A DNA stretch of 64,000 nt from Owenweeksia sp965214115 (GCA_965214115.1 CBDCAU010000004.1:124001-188000); one strand, 5' to 3'; counted from the stretch's first letter, positions 7,606-15,910 are shown. Numbers and translations: made by a program. The notes: generated from the sequence alone by a model not told the origin.

Positions 7606-8775
7606 ATGGAAAAAATTGGCATCTTTTCGTTTTTCGCTGGGGCGGGATTTTTGGATTTGGGCTTTGAAAAGGCAGGCGGATTTGAAACGCTTTTCGTGAA
7701 TGAGTTTCACGGCGAGTTTCTGAAAATCTACCGAAGCACCCGCCACGACTTGGGGATTCCTGAACCCGAATTCGGGTTTCAATGTGCTGATATTCAGGAA
7801 AATTTATCAAATCTCAATTCGCTGTGGCTTTTAGATAGTTTACAGCAAGCACGAAAATCCCATAAAATTATCGGTTTCATCGGTGGGCCACCTTGCCCCG
7901 ATTTTTCGGTAGGCGGAAAAAACCGTGGAAAAGATGGGGAAAACGGACAGCTTTCAGGCACTTATGCCGAATTGATTTGCAGGGCAAAACCGGATTTCTT
8001 TCTGTTTGAAAACGTGAAAGGTTTGTACCGTACTAAAAAGCATCGTGCTTTCTTTAATTCTTTAAAAAGAAAGTTTAAAAGCAATGGCTATATATTAACG
8101 GAAAAATTGATAAATGCTATTGAATATGGCGCGCCGCAAGACCGCGAGCGAATTATCCTGATTGGTTTTCACCAAGATTTCTTAGATGAAAATGGGTATA
8201 ATTCAAGAAATAATCTCAAAGAATTTGATTGGAAAAAGCATACTTTTTATGATGCCGATTCTTTACTAAGAAAAGATTGGCCCACTCAAGAAAAGTTTAT
8301 CGAAAATTCCATCAAACCCACTCCAAAAAATGTGCCCATCGAATTGACGGTAGATTACTGGTTTCACAAAAATGAAGTATTTCGGCATCCCAATGCCAAT
8401 CATCATTTTCAGCCGCGCGCCGGTCTGGCAAAATTCAAAGTGATTGACGAGGGCGACGATTTAAAAAAATCCTACAAACGGCTGCACCGCTGGCGCTACT
8501 CGCCCACGGCGGCTTATGGAAACAACGAGGTTCACTTGCATCCATACAAGGCGCGCCGCATTTCCGCTGCCGAGGCATTGGCCATTCAATCGTTGCCCAA
8601 AGATTTTGTAATTCCCGGCGAAATTTCGCTATCGAATATGTTCAAATCCATCGGGAACGGAGTGCCATTTTTGGCTGCCAAAGGATTGGCGAAAACTATT
8701 TGTGATTTTATCAATGAAAATGTCTTGAAAATTAACACCGAAAATGAGGAAGCTTACAGCAAGCAACTTGGTTAA
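7606..8775 (+). CDS. DNA (cytosine-5-)-methyltransferase
   Basis: 389 residues from ATG 7606 (a TTG at 7564 is less likely because conserved motif I begins right after ATG 7606). C5 methyltransferase motifs appear in order: I FSFFAGAGFLDLGFE (residues 7-21), IV GGPPCPDFSVGG with the catalytic Cys97, VI FLFENVKG (Glu135), VIII YGAPQDRERIILIG (QxRxR 178-182), IX RRISAAEALAIQSLP and X FKSIGNGVP. The target-recognition region between VIII and IX is short, about 150 residues, and its specificity cannot be read. It would protect host DNA from the enzyme encoded immediately downstream, with which it overlaps by 32 bases. Confidence 0.95.
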   Translation: MEKIGIFSFFAGAGFLDLGFEKAGGFETLFVNEFHGEFLKIYRSTRHDLGIPEPEFGFQCADIQENLSNLNSLWLLDSLQQARKSHKIIGFIGGPPCPDFSVGGKNRGKDGENGQLSGTYAELICRAKPDFFLFENVKGLYRTKKHRAFFNSLKRKFKSNGYILTEKLINAIEYGAPQDRERIILIGFHQDFLDENGYNSRNNLKEFDWKKHTFYDADSLLRKDWPTQEKFIENSIKPTPKNVPIELTVDYWFHKNEVFRHPNANHHFQPRAGLAKFKVIDEGDDLKKSYKRLHRWRYSPTAAYGNNEVHLHPYKARRISAAEALAIQSLPKDFVIPGEISLSNMFKSIGNGVPFLAAKGLAKTICDFINENVLKINTENEEAYSKQLG

Positions 8776-9823
8776 TTTTATTGCTCAGTTGGACAAGAGT
8801 GTCAATTACAATTATATCCATAAAAGAAATGCTTCGCTTATAGAAATAATCGGGGTAGATTATCCAGAGGGCCCCGTCCAAATTAAAAGATGGAACCCCA
8901 AAAAAGGCGAGAAACCTTCGCAAAAAGAAATAGAGTCAATTTCTTCCGAAATGATTTGGCGTGCAGCCAATGCTTTTTCCTCCCAACAACCGATGAACTT
9001 GGACAGGGTGCTGGGCGGTAGCTATAATACCCGCAGCGTTTTGGAATCCCTCTTAGCACACACTCCGCAATTTTACGTAACCTACCCCGGCCGAGTGGAG
9101 CAAAAGGGTTCGCATACCGAAATCAAAAAAGGTCATAAACATTTGGTTTGGAGACCGGAAGACCCGCACAAGGCAGGTCGGATCAAGCATTTTGAAACCA
9201 ATAAAACGGTTTCGGAAATCCCGTTTCAGCAGGCAGTTTACGAATCGCTTTCTATTGATATTGCCAATCGGCCCAATGACATTTCCGAAGACGAGCTGCG
9301 GCGACACGCCCAAATTCAAATGGCGCTATTTGAAATCGGTCAGCAACTCAATTTCCAAACTTGGATTGCGCTGAATGATCAAAGCATTGAATATAAATCA
9401 AAGAAGATTATTGAGTATCACGGAGTTGTAAAGTCGCTTTCTGATATGAAATTAATGAAGGCTTTTGATGAAGCTACCAAAGCGGCCTTAATGATTGATT
9501 GCATTTGGTTCAAAAATGGAAAATTAATGCCAGCGGTGATGGAAATCGAACATTCCACAGGCGTTACCAGCGGCCTAACGCGAATGAAAAATTTTGATGA
9601 TTTATTTATTAAAGTCCCTACACGCTATGTAATTGTAGCCCCTGATGAAATTCGTGATAAAGTTTTTAGAGAAGGCTCCAAGCTGCAATTTCAATCATTG
9701 CGGCCAAAATATTTTCCTTATTCCGCCGTGGAAGAATTGCTTGCCCTTTGCCAAAGACGAAAGTTGCGCGGCGTAACCGAGGAGTTTTTAGATTGTTATA
9801 TGGAACCGATTTTGGAAAATTAA
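8744..9823 (+). CDS. Putative type II restriction endonuclease
   Basis: 359 residues with no signal peptide or membrane segment. It starts inside the 3' end of the C5 methyltransferase gene (32-base overlap), the classic place for the cognate nuclease. A PD-(D/E)XK-like active site may be MIDCIWFKNGKLMPAVMEIE: Asp252, about 15 residues, then Glu267-Ile-Glu269 at the end of a beta strand. This is a D..ExE form in which the usual Lys is replaced. The following stretch EHSTGVTSGLTRM looks like a family signature. I do not recognise the exact enzyme family or the recognition site. Function rests on context plus this motif. Confidence 0.7.
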   Translation: MRKLTASNLVNFIAQLDKSVNYNYIHKRNASLIEIIGVDYPEGPVQIKRWNPKKGEKPSQKEIESISSEMIWRAANAFSSQQPMNLDRVLGGSYNTRSVLESLLAHTPQFYVTYPGRVEQKGSHTEIKKGHKHLVWRPEDPHKAGRIKHFETNKTVSEIPFQQAVYESLSIDIANRPNDISEDELRRHAQIQMALFEIGQQLNFQTWIALNDQSIEYKSKKIIEYHGVVKSLSDMKLMKAFDEATKAALMIDCIWFKNGKLMPAVMEIEHSTGVTSGLTRMKNFDDLFIKVPTRYVIVAPDEIRDKVFREGSKLQFQSLRPKYFPYSAVEELLALCQRRKLRGVTEEFLDCYMEPILEN

Positions 9824-9888
9824 AATCTTCCAAATCCATTTTTTCCTCTATAAAAAAAGAACGAGAAATGCCACACCTTGAAACTCAA

Positions 9889-10491
9889 ATGAAAAAGCTC
9901 CTCTTCCTTTTTCTCTTTCCCACATTTTTACTTGCTCAAACCCCTGATTTCAAAAACAAAACCCGGGCTTGGCAAGCCCAACAAAACGCCGAATTTGCCA
10001 ATCCCAAAGAATCGCCCTTGACCAAAAGAGCCTTGCGGAAATTTGATTCCTTGCCCTTTTTTCCGCCCGATGAAAACTTCCGGATTGTCGCGCAATTTAT
10101 CCGCGCCGACAGTGCCCAGCCTTTTCAAATGAAAACCACCACTTCGCGCTTGCCCCTTTATGGAAAATACGGTGACGCCCAGTTTGAAATCAACGGCCAA
10201 GAGTTTGTTTTGCCGATTTACCAAAGCTACCGATTGAAGGCGATGGAAGAGTTCAAAGACCATCTTTTTCTCCCGTTCACCGATTTGACCAACGGAGTGG
10301 AAACCTACGGCGGCGGGCGTTTTATGGATGTCAGCATTCCGCTGGGCGACACGATTGTTTTAGATTTCAACCGATGTTACAATCCCTACTGCGCTTACAA
10401 TTCGCGTTATTCCTGCCCGATTCCGCCCGCTGAAAATCATATTGATTTTCGGATTGCGGCGGGGACGAAATACGCAAGCGAGACGCACTAA
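9889..10491 (+). CDS. DUF1684 family secreted protein
   Basis: 200 residues from ATG 9889, chosen because it opens a clean signal peptide (MKKLLFLFLFPTFLLAQ). The frame reaches back into the restriction gene, but those codons are not needed. The C-terminal half has DUF1684 hallmarks: LPLYGKYGDAQFEINGQEF, FTDLTNGVETYGGGRFMD, DTIVLDFNRCYNPYCAYN and SCPIPPAENH. The family is exported or periplasmic with unknown biochemistry; the conserved G-G-R, N-P-Y-C-A-Y and C-P-x-P-P-x-E-N suggest a binding pocket. It starts 66 bases after the nuclease gene and probably belongs to the ordinary chromosome beyond the defence block. Confidence 0.85.
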   Translation: MKKLLFLFLFPTFLLAQTPDFKNKTRAWQAQQNAEFANPKESPLTKRALRKFDSLPFFPPDENFRIVAQFIRADSAQPFQMKTTTSRLPLYGKYGDAQFEINGQEFVLPIYQSYRLKAMEEFKDHLFLPFTDLTNGVETYGGGRFMDVSIPLGDTIVLDFNRCYNPYCAYNSRYSCPIPPAENHIDFRIAAGTKYASETH

Positions 10492-10520
10492 TCTTTATTT
10501 TCGCTTTTCAAATTTCAGTT

Positions 10521-11072
10521 TTGAAACGCAATTTCCAACGTCTTTTTGTGATGTTCCTCTTCGCTTGGATGTCGCTCACCGTGGTCTTTAGGTTCAAGTT
10601 TGGCGAGCCGTACCCCGCCATTTACCAGCCCGCCTTCAGCCACGCGCCCCAATCTACCGAAACCGTGGAAGTTCAACTTGCCGAGCTCACCGCCATTTCA
10701 CCCGACGGCAGGCGCACCGAGCTTGACTATTCTCAAGTGTATGATTTTACGCCTGACAAAAGGGACGTGCAGATGTATTATGCCACGCCGGAAGATGCCC
10801 CGAAGTTGCCAGATTCGATTCCGCACCAAGCTGGTTATAAGCATTTTATGAATTGGTTTTATGGTGATTTTATAGCGGGCTATGAATGGAAGATGGAACA
10901 CAAACGCGCTGCGCAATACCAAGAGGCGCTGGGTTATTTGCATAAAAATGCCGAAAAAGCCGCCGGCCATCCTGTGAAAAAAATGGAATTGCGGCTTTAT
11001 TTAATCACCAAAAACCTAAAAACCCAAACACTGATAAGAGAGAAACTCGGAACCAAAACCATCGTATTTTGA
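10521..11072 (+). CDS. Membrane-anchored hypothetical protein
   Basis: 183 residues if the TTG at 10521 is used, 173 from ATG 10551. One N-terminal hydrophobic helix (LFVMFLFAWMSLTVVF) is followed by a soluble domain containing WFYGDFIAGYEWKMEHKRAAQYQ-like aromatic sequence. No family is recognised. The stop overlaps the start of the next gene (ATGATGA at 11069), so the two are translated as a unit, and the product probably works with the polytopic protein downstream. Confidence 0.7.
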   Translation: MKRNFQRLFVMFLFAWMSLTVVFRFKFGEPYPAIYQPAFSHAPQSTETVEVQLAELTAISPDGRRTELDYSQVYDFTPDKRDVQMYYATPEDAPKLPDSIPHQAGYKHFMNWFYGDFIAGYEWKMEHKRAAQYQEALGYLHKNAEKAAGHPVKKMELRLYLITKNLKTQTLIREKLGTKTIVF

Positions 11073-12196
11073 TGATTAAAAAACTACGTCTTTATTTCGA
11101 CCATCTTCTCTTTCAAGAATATAAAATTTCGCTCGAATCATTGGGCGTTTACCGCATTTCTTTAGCTCTTGCTTATCTGCTTTTTGCAGGAATTCCCACG
11201 TTTAGCTATCTGGCCAAAGTGCCTGATTTTTTCTATAGCCCTCAGACTTATAATATCGCCCGCTTTTATACCGAAAACACGCCTCAATTATGGATTTTGG
11301 CATTGATAGATTTTGGGATACTTTTCTCGTTGCTTTTCATTTTGTTTGGCTATAAAATCCGTTGGAGTTCCATTTTGTTTTCCGTCCTGTTATTGCTCGG
11401 TTTTTCAATGAAATTTTCATTGGGAAAGCTTGGTCACGGCATTATGCTGGTCGTAGTTCCGGCCGTTATGGCTTTTTCTGGGTGGGGACAGAAGTTTTCA
11501 CTGCCCCAAAATAGGGCCGTCAAAAAGTTTTTGCCCAGCGGTTATTTTCCGTTTTTGCTGGCATTGATTCTCGGCTTTGCAATGTTTACGGCCGGCCTGA
11601 GCAAAGTCGCTGGTGGCTGGGGATCTCCTCAATACAATGGCACTTTTTACCATTTTTTTTACCCCTTTCACTTTTGGGAAGGAAAGCAAAGTTTTTTGGC
11701 GCCAATGTTTGCCAACCTGCCCGTTTGGTGGTTTAAAGCGATGGACTATTTTACCGTGGCGTTTGAACTGCTTTTTCTACCAGCAGTCCTTAACAAAAGA
11801 ATATTCCAAATCTTCTGTGTAATTTCCGTGTTTTTTCACATCGCTACGATGCTGATTTTTAACATTCCCTATATAAATAATTTGATTGCCCTTTTACTGT
11901 TCATCCGTTGGGATGGAGTTATTCATTTTTTGAAAAGAAATAATGTACTTTCTTTTTTACAGAAAATGATGACTTGGAAAAACTTTTTTATAATAACTAT
12001 TCTCTTTATAGTTCAACACCTTCTTTTTTTATTCATTTGGAACGAAAATTTGGTCGATGACAAACTCATTTCCCCCCTATCCTTTTTGGCATTGATGGTA
12101 GAGCCCGATTTCCGCTTTATCCGCGCGATGGTGTTGCTGCCGCTTTCGTTTTTGATTTTGGTGGGGCAAGCTATTTTGAAGCCCACATCAGAGTAA
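11069..12196 (+). CDS. HTTM-like polytopic membrane protein
   Basis: 375 residues with about eight hydrophobic helices. The opening SLESLGVYRISLALAYLLF, the FYSPQTYNIARFY loop and the later GLSKVAGGW...YNGTFYHFFYPFHF segment resemble HTTM / vitamin-K gamma-carboxylase-like or DoxX-type membrane proteins. In these, an N-terminal helix carrying an Arg and a mid-protein K-x-x-x-x-W loop are typical. The reaction is unknown. It is coupled by overlap with the preceding anchored protein, a pairing that suggests a two-component membrane complex. Family assignment is moderate. Confidence 0.7.
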   Translation: MMIKKLRLYFDHLLFQEYKISLESLGVYRISLALAYLLFAGIPTFSYLAKVPDFFYSPQTYNIARFYTENTPQLWILALIDFGILFSLLFILFGYKIRWSSILFSVLLLLGFSMKFSLGKLGHGIMLVVVPAVMAFSGWGQKFSLPQNRAVKKFLPSGYFPFLLALILGFAMFTAGLSKVAGGWGSPQYNGTFYHFFYPFHFWEGKQSFLAPMFANLPVWWFKAMDYFTVAFELLFLPAVLNKRIFQIFCVISVFFHIATMLIFNIPYINNLIALLLFIRWDGVIHFLKRNNVLSFLQKMMTWKNFFIITILFIVQHLLFLFIWNENLVDDKLISPLSFLALMVEPDFRFIRAMVLLPLSFLILVGQAILKPTSE

Positions 12197-12279
12197 TGTT
12201 TCGCCAAGGTTAAATTTTCTTAACAAAGCGGTTTCGGTTTGATTTCTGTTTAAAGTTGCAAAATCAAAATTCAACTGCG

Positions 12280-13032
12280 ATGAAATTATTTTTACCCCTC
12301 TTTATGCTATCGTCTTTTGCCACATCCTGCGCTTTTCACAGCGGGAGTATGACGGGAAACGCAAGCTTTGCCGACAACAATTTCACCATTGAAAAAACGG
12401 CCGTCGGCAAAGCTACTTCCCTGAAAGTACTGGGCATCGGCGGTTTTGGCTCGGATGCATTGGTGCTGGAAGCCAAGCGCGATCTGGAGCAAAATTTCCT
12501 GCTCCAAAAAGGTCAGGCCTTGGCCAACGTGACCGTTAATTTTAAGTATGGCTTCTATTTTCTTTTTGATAAAACCACGGCGGTGGTGAGCGCCGATATA
12601 GTTTCGTTTGGAAATTCCACCCAAAGCCCGGAGAAACGGGAGGCGTTTTTTCAAAAGGGAGACGAGGTTTTTGTACGGTTGGATGGCCGCTTTGAAAATG
12701 CTTGGATTTTGGACAAAAACTTTACGGGCGGCTATGATCTCTTTTTTTACAGAAAAGGAGAAAGAGCCAAATTTCAACCCATTGGTCCTACGGTGCCCAT
12801 TTTCCGGGCTAGCTTAACGCCGGATGAAGCTAAAAGCCAAGGTTTTACGATAGGCCAAAAACTCTCTACCAAGCAAGATTTCAGCACACAAGGGCCAGCG
12901 GGTATCATCCGGATTTTACAGGCCGAAACCGAAGTAGTGATTATCGGAATATCGCCTAACTATCTGTTGATAAGTGAGTTGGAAAACCCGCAAAGGCGGG
13001 GAATGATAACCAAAGCCTCGGTAGGGAATTAA
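12280..13032 (+). CDS. DUF6567-like lipoprotein
   Basis: 250 residues from ATG 12280, the Met that opens a lipoprotein signal (MKLFLPLFMLSSFATSC, lipid Cys17); the longer frame adds only nine residues. The mature part begins SGSMTGNASFADNNF and contains KVLGIGGFG..ALVLEAKRDL and GQALANVTVNFKYGF, as in small Bacteroidota lipoproteins of this DUF. The role is unknown. The second half (about 110-250) looks unrelated and may be a separate domain. Its stop codon overlaps the stop of the convergent Lnb-like gene by four bases (13029-13032), so there is no spacer for a separate terminator. Confidence 0.75.
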   Translation: MKLFLPLFMLSSFATSCAFHSGSMTGNASFADNNFTIEKTAVGKATSLKVLGIGGFGSDALVLEAKRDLEQNFLLQKGQALANVTVNFKYGFYFLFDKTTAVVSADIVSFGNSTQSPEKREAFFQKGDEVFVRLDGRFENAWILDKNFTGGYDLFFYRKGERAKFQPIGPTVPIFRASLTPDEAKSQGFTIGQKLSTKQDFSTQGPAGIIRILQAETEVVIIGISPNYLLISELENPQRRGMITKASVGN

Positions 13033-14213
13033 ACGGTTTGGCGGTTATTCTGTGGGGAGCGATTTCTCCCCACCAAAAACGCCCGCACCATCAATAAAAT
13101 CATCAGCGGGACGAGGGTATTGTGCAAATCTTGCGGAAGCCAAGCCCATAAAATCAGCAGGAGCAAATACAAGAGGGCCACAATTTTGAAATAGCCGGCC
13201 ACCCAGCTTTTGGTCTTTTTTGCGATCAGGATAAATGCGATGGGAAAATGCAGCGGAACGGCCCAAAGAACGTTCAAATTATTGTAAGCGGCGGTGTGGT
13301 TGGTCAACGTCCATAAAGCGAGGAAAAACCAGCCTAAAATTCCTACGATAGTAAACAACAAAATATCGAAAACCCGAAACCATTTGGAAAGGAATATCTC
13401 AATAAATGTGAGTATCAATCCAATGATACAAACCGCCGAAAACCAAAACCAAGGCGTGTTCCAAGTTTTTTGAAATTCCACGGGCGTAGAATCATAAGTG
13501 ATTTCAGTGGATTTTACCAAGGGTTTTTCGTTTCCATTTTTTATAATGGCAGCGTGGTTGAAACCTGCTTCAATATAATCCGGTAAGAACATATATTCTT
13601 GCGGCGTGGCGATTTTGTCGATGGGTAGCCCCAAACACAAATCGATGCCCAAGTCGCCCCACGGCTGGTGTTCCAAATAAATATCCGTCAAATCGCGGAG
13701 GGAATATTCGGTGTCGATATACGAACCATCGAAAACCAAGTTATCGCCCAAGGATTCCTTTAAAACATCGCGGATTTTGGTGGCGCAATTATCATAATAA
13801 TAGTCATAAAAATATTGATTGTTTTCAGGCAGTGAATTGAATTGCAAAAAATCAAAAACGGCTTGTTTTTGTGTTGAATCTAAGTTCAGGATTTGCTCGT
13901 GGATGTAGCGGTTTTCGGAAATGTAGCCACGCTTGAAACGTGCATAATTTTGCACCCCCAATTTGTAAAGCATAAAACCCTTGGCAAAATTCAGATAAAA
14001 ATTAGGCTGATTGTAATCAAAAATGCCGTAATTGAAGATGATATCAAAACCATTTTTGGGGTCATTGATACGAAATGCACTGTGGCCGAAAGCGGAATAC
14101 AATTCGCCTTGGTAGGGCCCGCAAGTGACCACGCGGATTTCGGCGCTGTCGGAAAGCGTGATCTGTGCAGTAGCAAAAAGCGGGAGGAGAAAAAGGAAGA
14201 AGATTTTTTTCAT
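13029..14213 (-). CDS. Lnb-like lipoprotein N-acyltransferase (DUF4105)
   Basis: 394 residues from the ATG at 14211-14213, which opens a signal peptide (MKKIFFLFLLPLFATAQ). The periplasmic N-terminal domain has the DUF4105/Lnb pattern: VTCGPYQGELYSAFGHSAFR, FNYGIFDYNQPNFYLNFAKG, and YYDNCATKIRDVL with the conserved Asn-Cys. About four transmembrane helices form the C-terminal third. Work on Bacteroides Lnb assigned this family to N-acylation of lipoproteins; applying that here is inference by homology. The conserved His (GHS) and Cys (NCA) are present. A TACCTTTG box lies six bases upstream of the start. Confidence 0.8.
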   Translation of the reverse strand: MKKIFFLFLLPLFATAQITLSDSAEIRVVTCGPYQGELYSAFGHSAFRINDPKNGFDIIFNYGIFDYNQPNFYLNFAKGFMLYKLGVQNYARFKRGYISENRYIHEQILNLDSTQKQAVFDFLQFNSLPENNQYFYDYYYDNCATKIRDVLKESLGDNLVFDGSYIDTEYSLRDLTDIYLEHQPWGDLGIDLCLGLPIDKIATPQEYMFLPDYIEAGFNHAAIIKNGNEKPLVKSTEITYDSTPVEFQKTWNTPWFWFSAVCIIGLILTFIEIFLSKWFRVFDILLFTIVGILGWFFLALWTLTNHTAAYNNLNVLWAVPLHFPIAFILIAKKTKSWVAGYFKIVALLYLLLLILWAWLPQDLHNTLVPLMILLMVRAFLVGRNRSPQNNRQTV

Positions 14214-14219
14214 CGGCGA

Positions 14220-14227
14220 CAAAGGTA
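14220..14227 (-). promoter_or_regulatory. -7 box at the Lnb-like gene start
   Basis: Minus-strand TACCTTTG ends six bases before the start codon of the DUF4105 gene. It is the third case in the window of a TAnnTTTG box close enough to imply a leaderless mRNA. No -33 TTTG is obvious. Confidence 0.5.
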
Positions 14228-14318
14228 TTTGGTGATTCGTTAATTCGTGAATTCGTTATTTTGTCGGTTCGCGGTCAATCGGCTTCACCGATTCACGAAC
14301 CACAAATCACGACCCAAA

Positions 14319-14744
14319 ATGGCAGAATTGAAAACGAAACCGACCGGCAAAAGCATCGAGGAATTTCTAAACTCCGTAGAAAACGAAACGCGGAAAAAAG
14401 ATGGCTGAGAACTATTGAAAATATTCCGTGAAATCACCGGAGAAAATGGCAAACTCTGGGGGCCGAGCATCGTGGGGTTTGGCGAGTACCATTATCAATA
14501 TGAAAGCGGGCGCGAAGGCGACTGGATGCGCAACGGCTTTTCGCCCCGCAAGCAAAATCTCTCCCTATACATAATGGCGGGATTTAACAAGCGCGGCAAA
14601 CTTTTGGAAAAATTGGGAAAGTATAAAACAGGAAAAGGATGCCTGTATATCAATAAGTTAGAAGATGTGGACGAAAAAGTGCTGCGCGAATTGATTCAGG
14701 CGGACTGGGACTATATGATGGAAAAATTTCCTGAAAAAGCTTAG
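14319..14744 (+). pseudogene. DUF1801 (YdhG-like) gene interrupted by in-frame TGA
   Basis: ATG 14319 opens MAELKTKPTGKSIEEFLNSV, the standard DUF1801 N-terminus. After KKDG the frame meets TGA at 14406-14408 and then continues without any shift as ELLKIFREITGENGKLWG, PSIVGFGEYHYQYESGREGD, FSPRKQNLSLYIMAGF and KGCLYINKLEDVD, all typical of the family. The total length with the stop read through is 141 residues, normal for DUF1801. So a single base change appears to have split an otherwise intact gene. Alternatives are a sequencing error, or a start at TTG 14415 giving a truncated product. The stop overlaps the convergent membrane gene by four bases. Confidence 0.85.
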
Positions 14745-15496
14745 ACTTTATTTAGCGAAACCCGCGCGGCGCGGTAGAAAAAATAGATGCCGAGCGTCAT
14801 AAAAATATGGCCAATATCATTGTGGTTGAACCACACCGAAAGGCCAATTTTCAAGCCAAAAAAAACGCCCGCCGCCACCACCATCCCGATTCCCCAAAAT
14901 AGCCATTTGGAGAAATCCTGCCTCCCGCGAAAGCGGTAAAAAACGGCGAGCGAAATTCCCAAGACACCAATCCCGACGGCGGTTTGCAAAGTGGAAAACA
15001 GGAATTTTTCAAAGGCGGCGCTCAGGGCCATCGCCGCCAAAGTGATAAGTAAAAAACCAGCGGAAAAGGCTTTGCGCCACTTCGGTCGGATTTCGCCTTT
15101 TCCAAAAGAAAGCAGGGCCGCCACCCAGCAAAAAATCGCCGCCGCGCCGAGCCACCAACCGGGGAGTTTTCCCATCAAAAAAGGCAGTTTGTAAAGGAAA
15201 CCGTGGCCGAGGAAGCCGCCGAGCGCCGTGCTCAATCCCATCAGGAAAAAGAACCAAAGCCAGAGGTTTTTTAGTCGGGGGTTGGGGTTTGCAGTTTGAG
15301 GTTTGAGGTTTGAAGTTTGCCGATTGCCGACTGCCGATTGTAAATTGCCGACTACCAACTGCCAACCGTGGACATTCCTCAACTTGGCGAACGCCCAAAA
15401 ACAGACAGCCGCCACCAGCAAATCCGTGAGGACGGTGACGGGTTCTTCCACTTTGAGGCCATAGAGAAATACGGAGGGCTGTTGGAGGTTTTTCAC
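14741..15496 (-). CDS. Polytopic membrane protein with a simple-repeat insertion
   Basis: 251 residues with about seven hydrophobic helices. The start LQQPSVFLYGLKVEEPVTVLTD and the LGGFLGHGFLYK and WFNHNDIGHIFMTLGIYFFY segments suggest a small integral membrane family, possibly DUF6962-like, with a His-rich C-terminal helix. Function is unknown. After the first helix the protein carries a low-complexity stretch rich in G-N-L-Q-S-A-V-G-N-R-Q and L-K-P-Q-T-A (about residues 44-75). It is encoded by intergenic-type short repeats that happen to stay in frame. It converges on the broken DUF1801 gene with a four-base overlap. Confidence 0.75.
   Translation of the reverse strand: MKNLQQPSVFLYGLKVEEPVTVLTDLLVAAVCFWAFAKLRNVHGWQLVVGNLQSAVGNRQTSNLKPQTANPNPRLKNLWLWFFFLMGLSTALGGFLGHGFLYKLPFLMGKLPGWWLGAAAIFCWVAALLSFGKGEIRPKWRKAFSAGFLLITLAAMALSAAFEKFLFSTLQTAVGIGVLGISLAVFYRFRGRQDFSKWLFWGIGMVVAAGVFFGLKIGLSVWFNHNDIGHIFMTLGIYFFYRAARVSLNKV
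15270..15364. repeat. Short degenerate tandem repeats inside a coding region
   Basis: Repeats of GTTTGAGGTTTGAGGTTTGA type are followed by GCCGATTGCCGACTGCCGATT type, within the membrane protein gene. Units are near seven bases. The same style of repeat appears between genes at 25724-25765. Confidence 0.7.
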
Positions 15497-15557
15497 GGTG
15501 CAAATATTACGTGCAAAAGTGGCTCAAATTAAACTTCAAAAAAGGTGGAAAAACTTA

Positions 15558-15588
15558 TTTGGTGGAACGGTTGGTTTCCATAAATTTG
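15558..15588 (+). promoter_or_regulatory. Promoter of the tRNA-Ser/tRNA-Pro pair
   Basis: TTTG (15558-15561), 19 bases, then TAAATTTG (15581-15588): an almost ideal Bacteroidota -33/-7 pair. Transcription would start near 15595, about 15 bases before tRNA-Ser. Confidence 0.75.
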
Positions 15589-15610
15589 CACCCCTCTAAA
15601 AAAGAGGCTT

Positions 15611-15701
15611 GGTGAGATGGGTGAGTGGCTTAAACCAGTAGTTTGCTAAACTGCCGTACCCTAACCGGGTACCGGGGGTTCGAATCCCCCTCTCACCGCC
15701 A
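15611..15701 (+). tRNA. tRNA-Ser (GCT)
   Basis: 91 bases including encoded CCA. The acceptor stem GGTGAGA pairs with TCTCACC. The anticodon loop TTTGCTAAA reads AGC/AGU serine codons. The long variable arm (CCGTACCCTAACCGGGTACC) is the class II feature expected for serine. The T arm is GGGGG TTCGAAT CCCCC. Confidence 0.96.
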
Positions 15702-15740
15702 GTGGGAGCTTCGGCTCTGGGTTGAAAACATAGAAGGTCG

Positions 15741-15814
15741 CGGGGCGTAGCGTAGCCCGGTATCGCGCCTCGTTTGGGACGAGGAGGTCGTAGGTTCGAA
15801 TCCTGCCGCCCCGA
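15741..15814 (+). tRNA. tRNA-Pro (TGG)
   Basis: 74 bases. Acceptor CGGGGCG pairs with CGCCCCG, discriminator A, no encoded CCA. Anticodon stem CCTCG/CGAGG with loop TTTGGGA gives anticodon TGG for proline. It follows tRNA-Ser by 39 bases and is probably on the same transcript. Confidence 0.96.
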
Positions 15815-15824
15815 CTTGAAAATG

Positions 15825-15862
15825 AAGGAGTTACGGTTGTAAAAACTGTCGCTCCTTTTTTT
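15825..15862 (+). terminator. Terminator after the tRNA pair
   Basis: A two-part stem (AAGGAG/CTCCTT and ACGGTT/AACTGT around GTAAA) is followed by an uninterrupted run of T, ten bases after tRNA-Pro. It also faces the 3' end of trkH. Confidence 0.8.
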
Positions 15863-15910
15863 ATTTCCAAAATATTTCTTTTTGAAAAGGTTTGATCGGG
15901 GCGAGCAAAC

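Noticed and set aside
15611..15814. Prophage or integrative element attachment at the tRNA genes
   Set aside because: No integrase, no duplicated tRNA 3' end and no foreign gene set adjoin the tRNAs.
15661..15870. Minus-strand frame encoding GGRIRTYDLL-type peptide
   Set aside because: It is the antisense of the tRNA-Ser and tRNA-Pro genes, a well-known source of false proteins.
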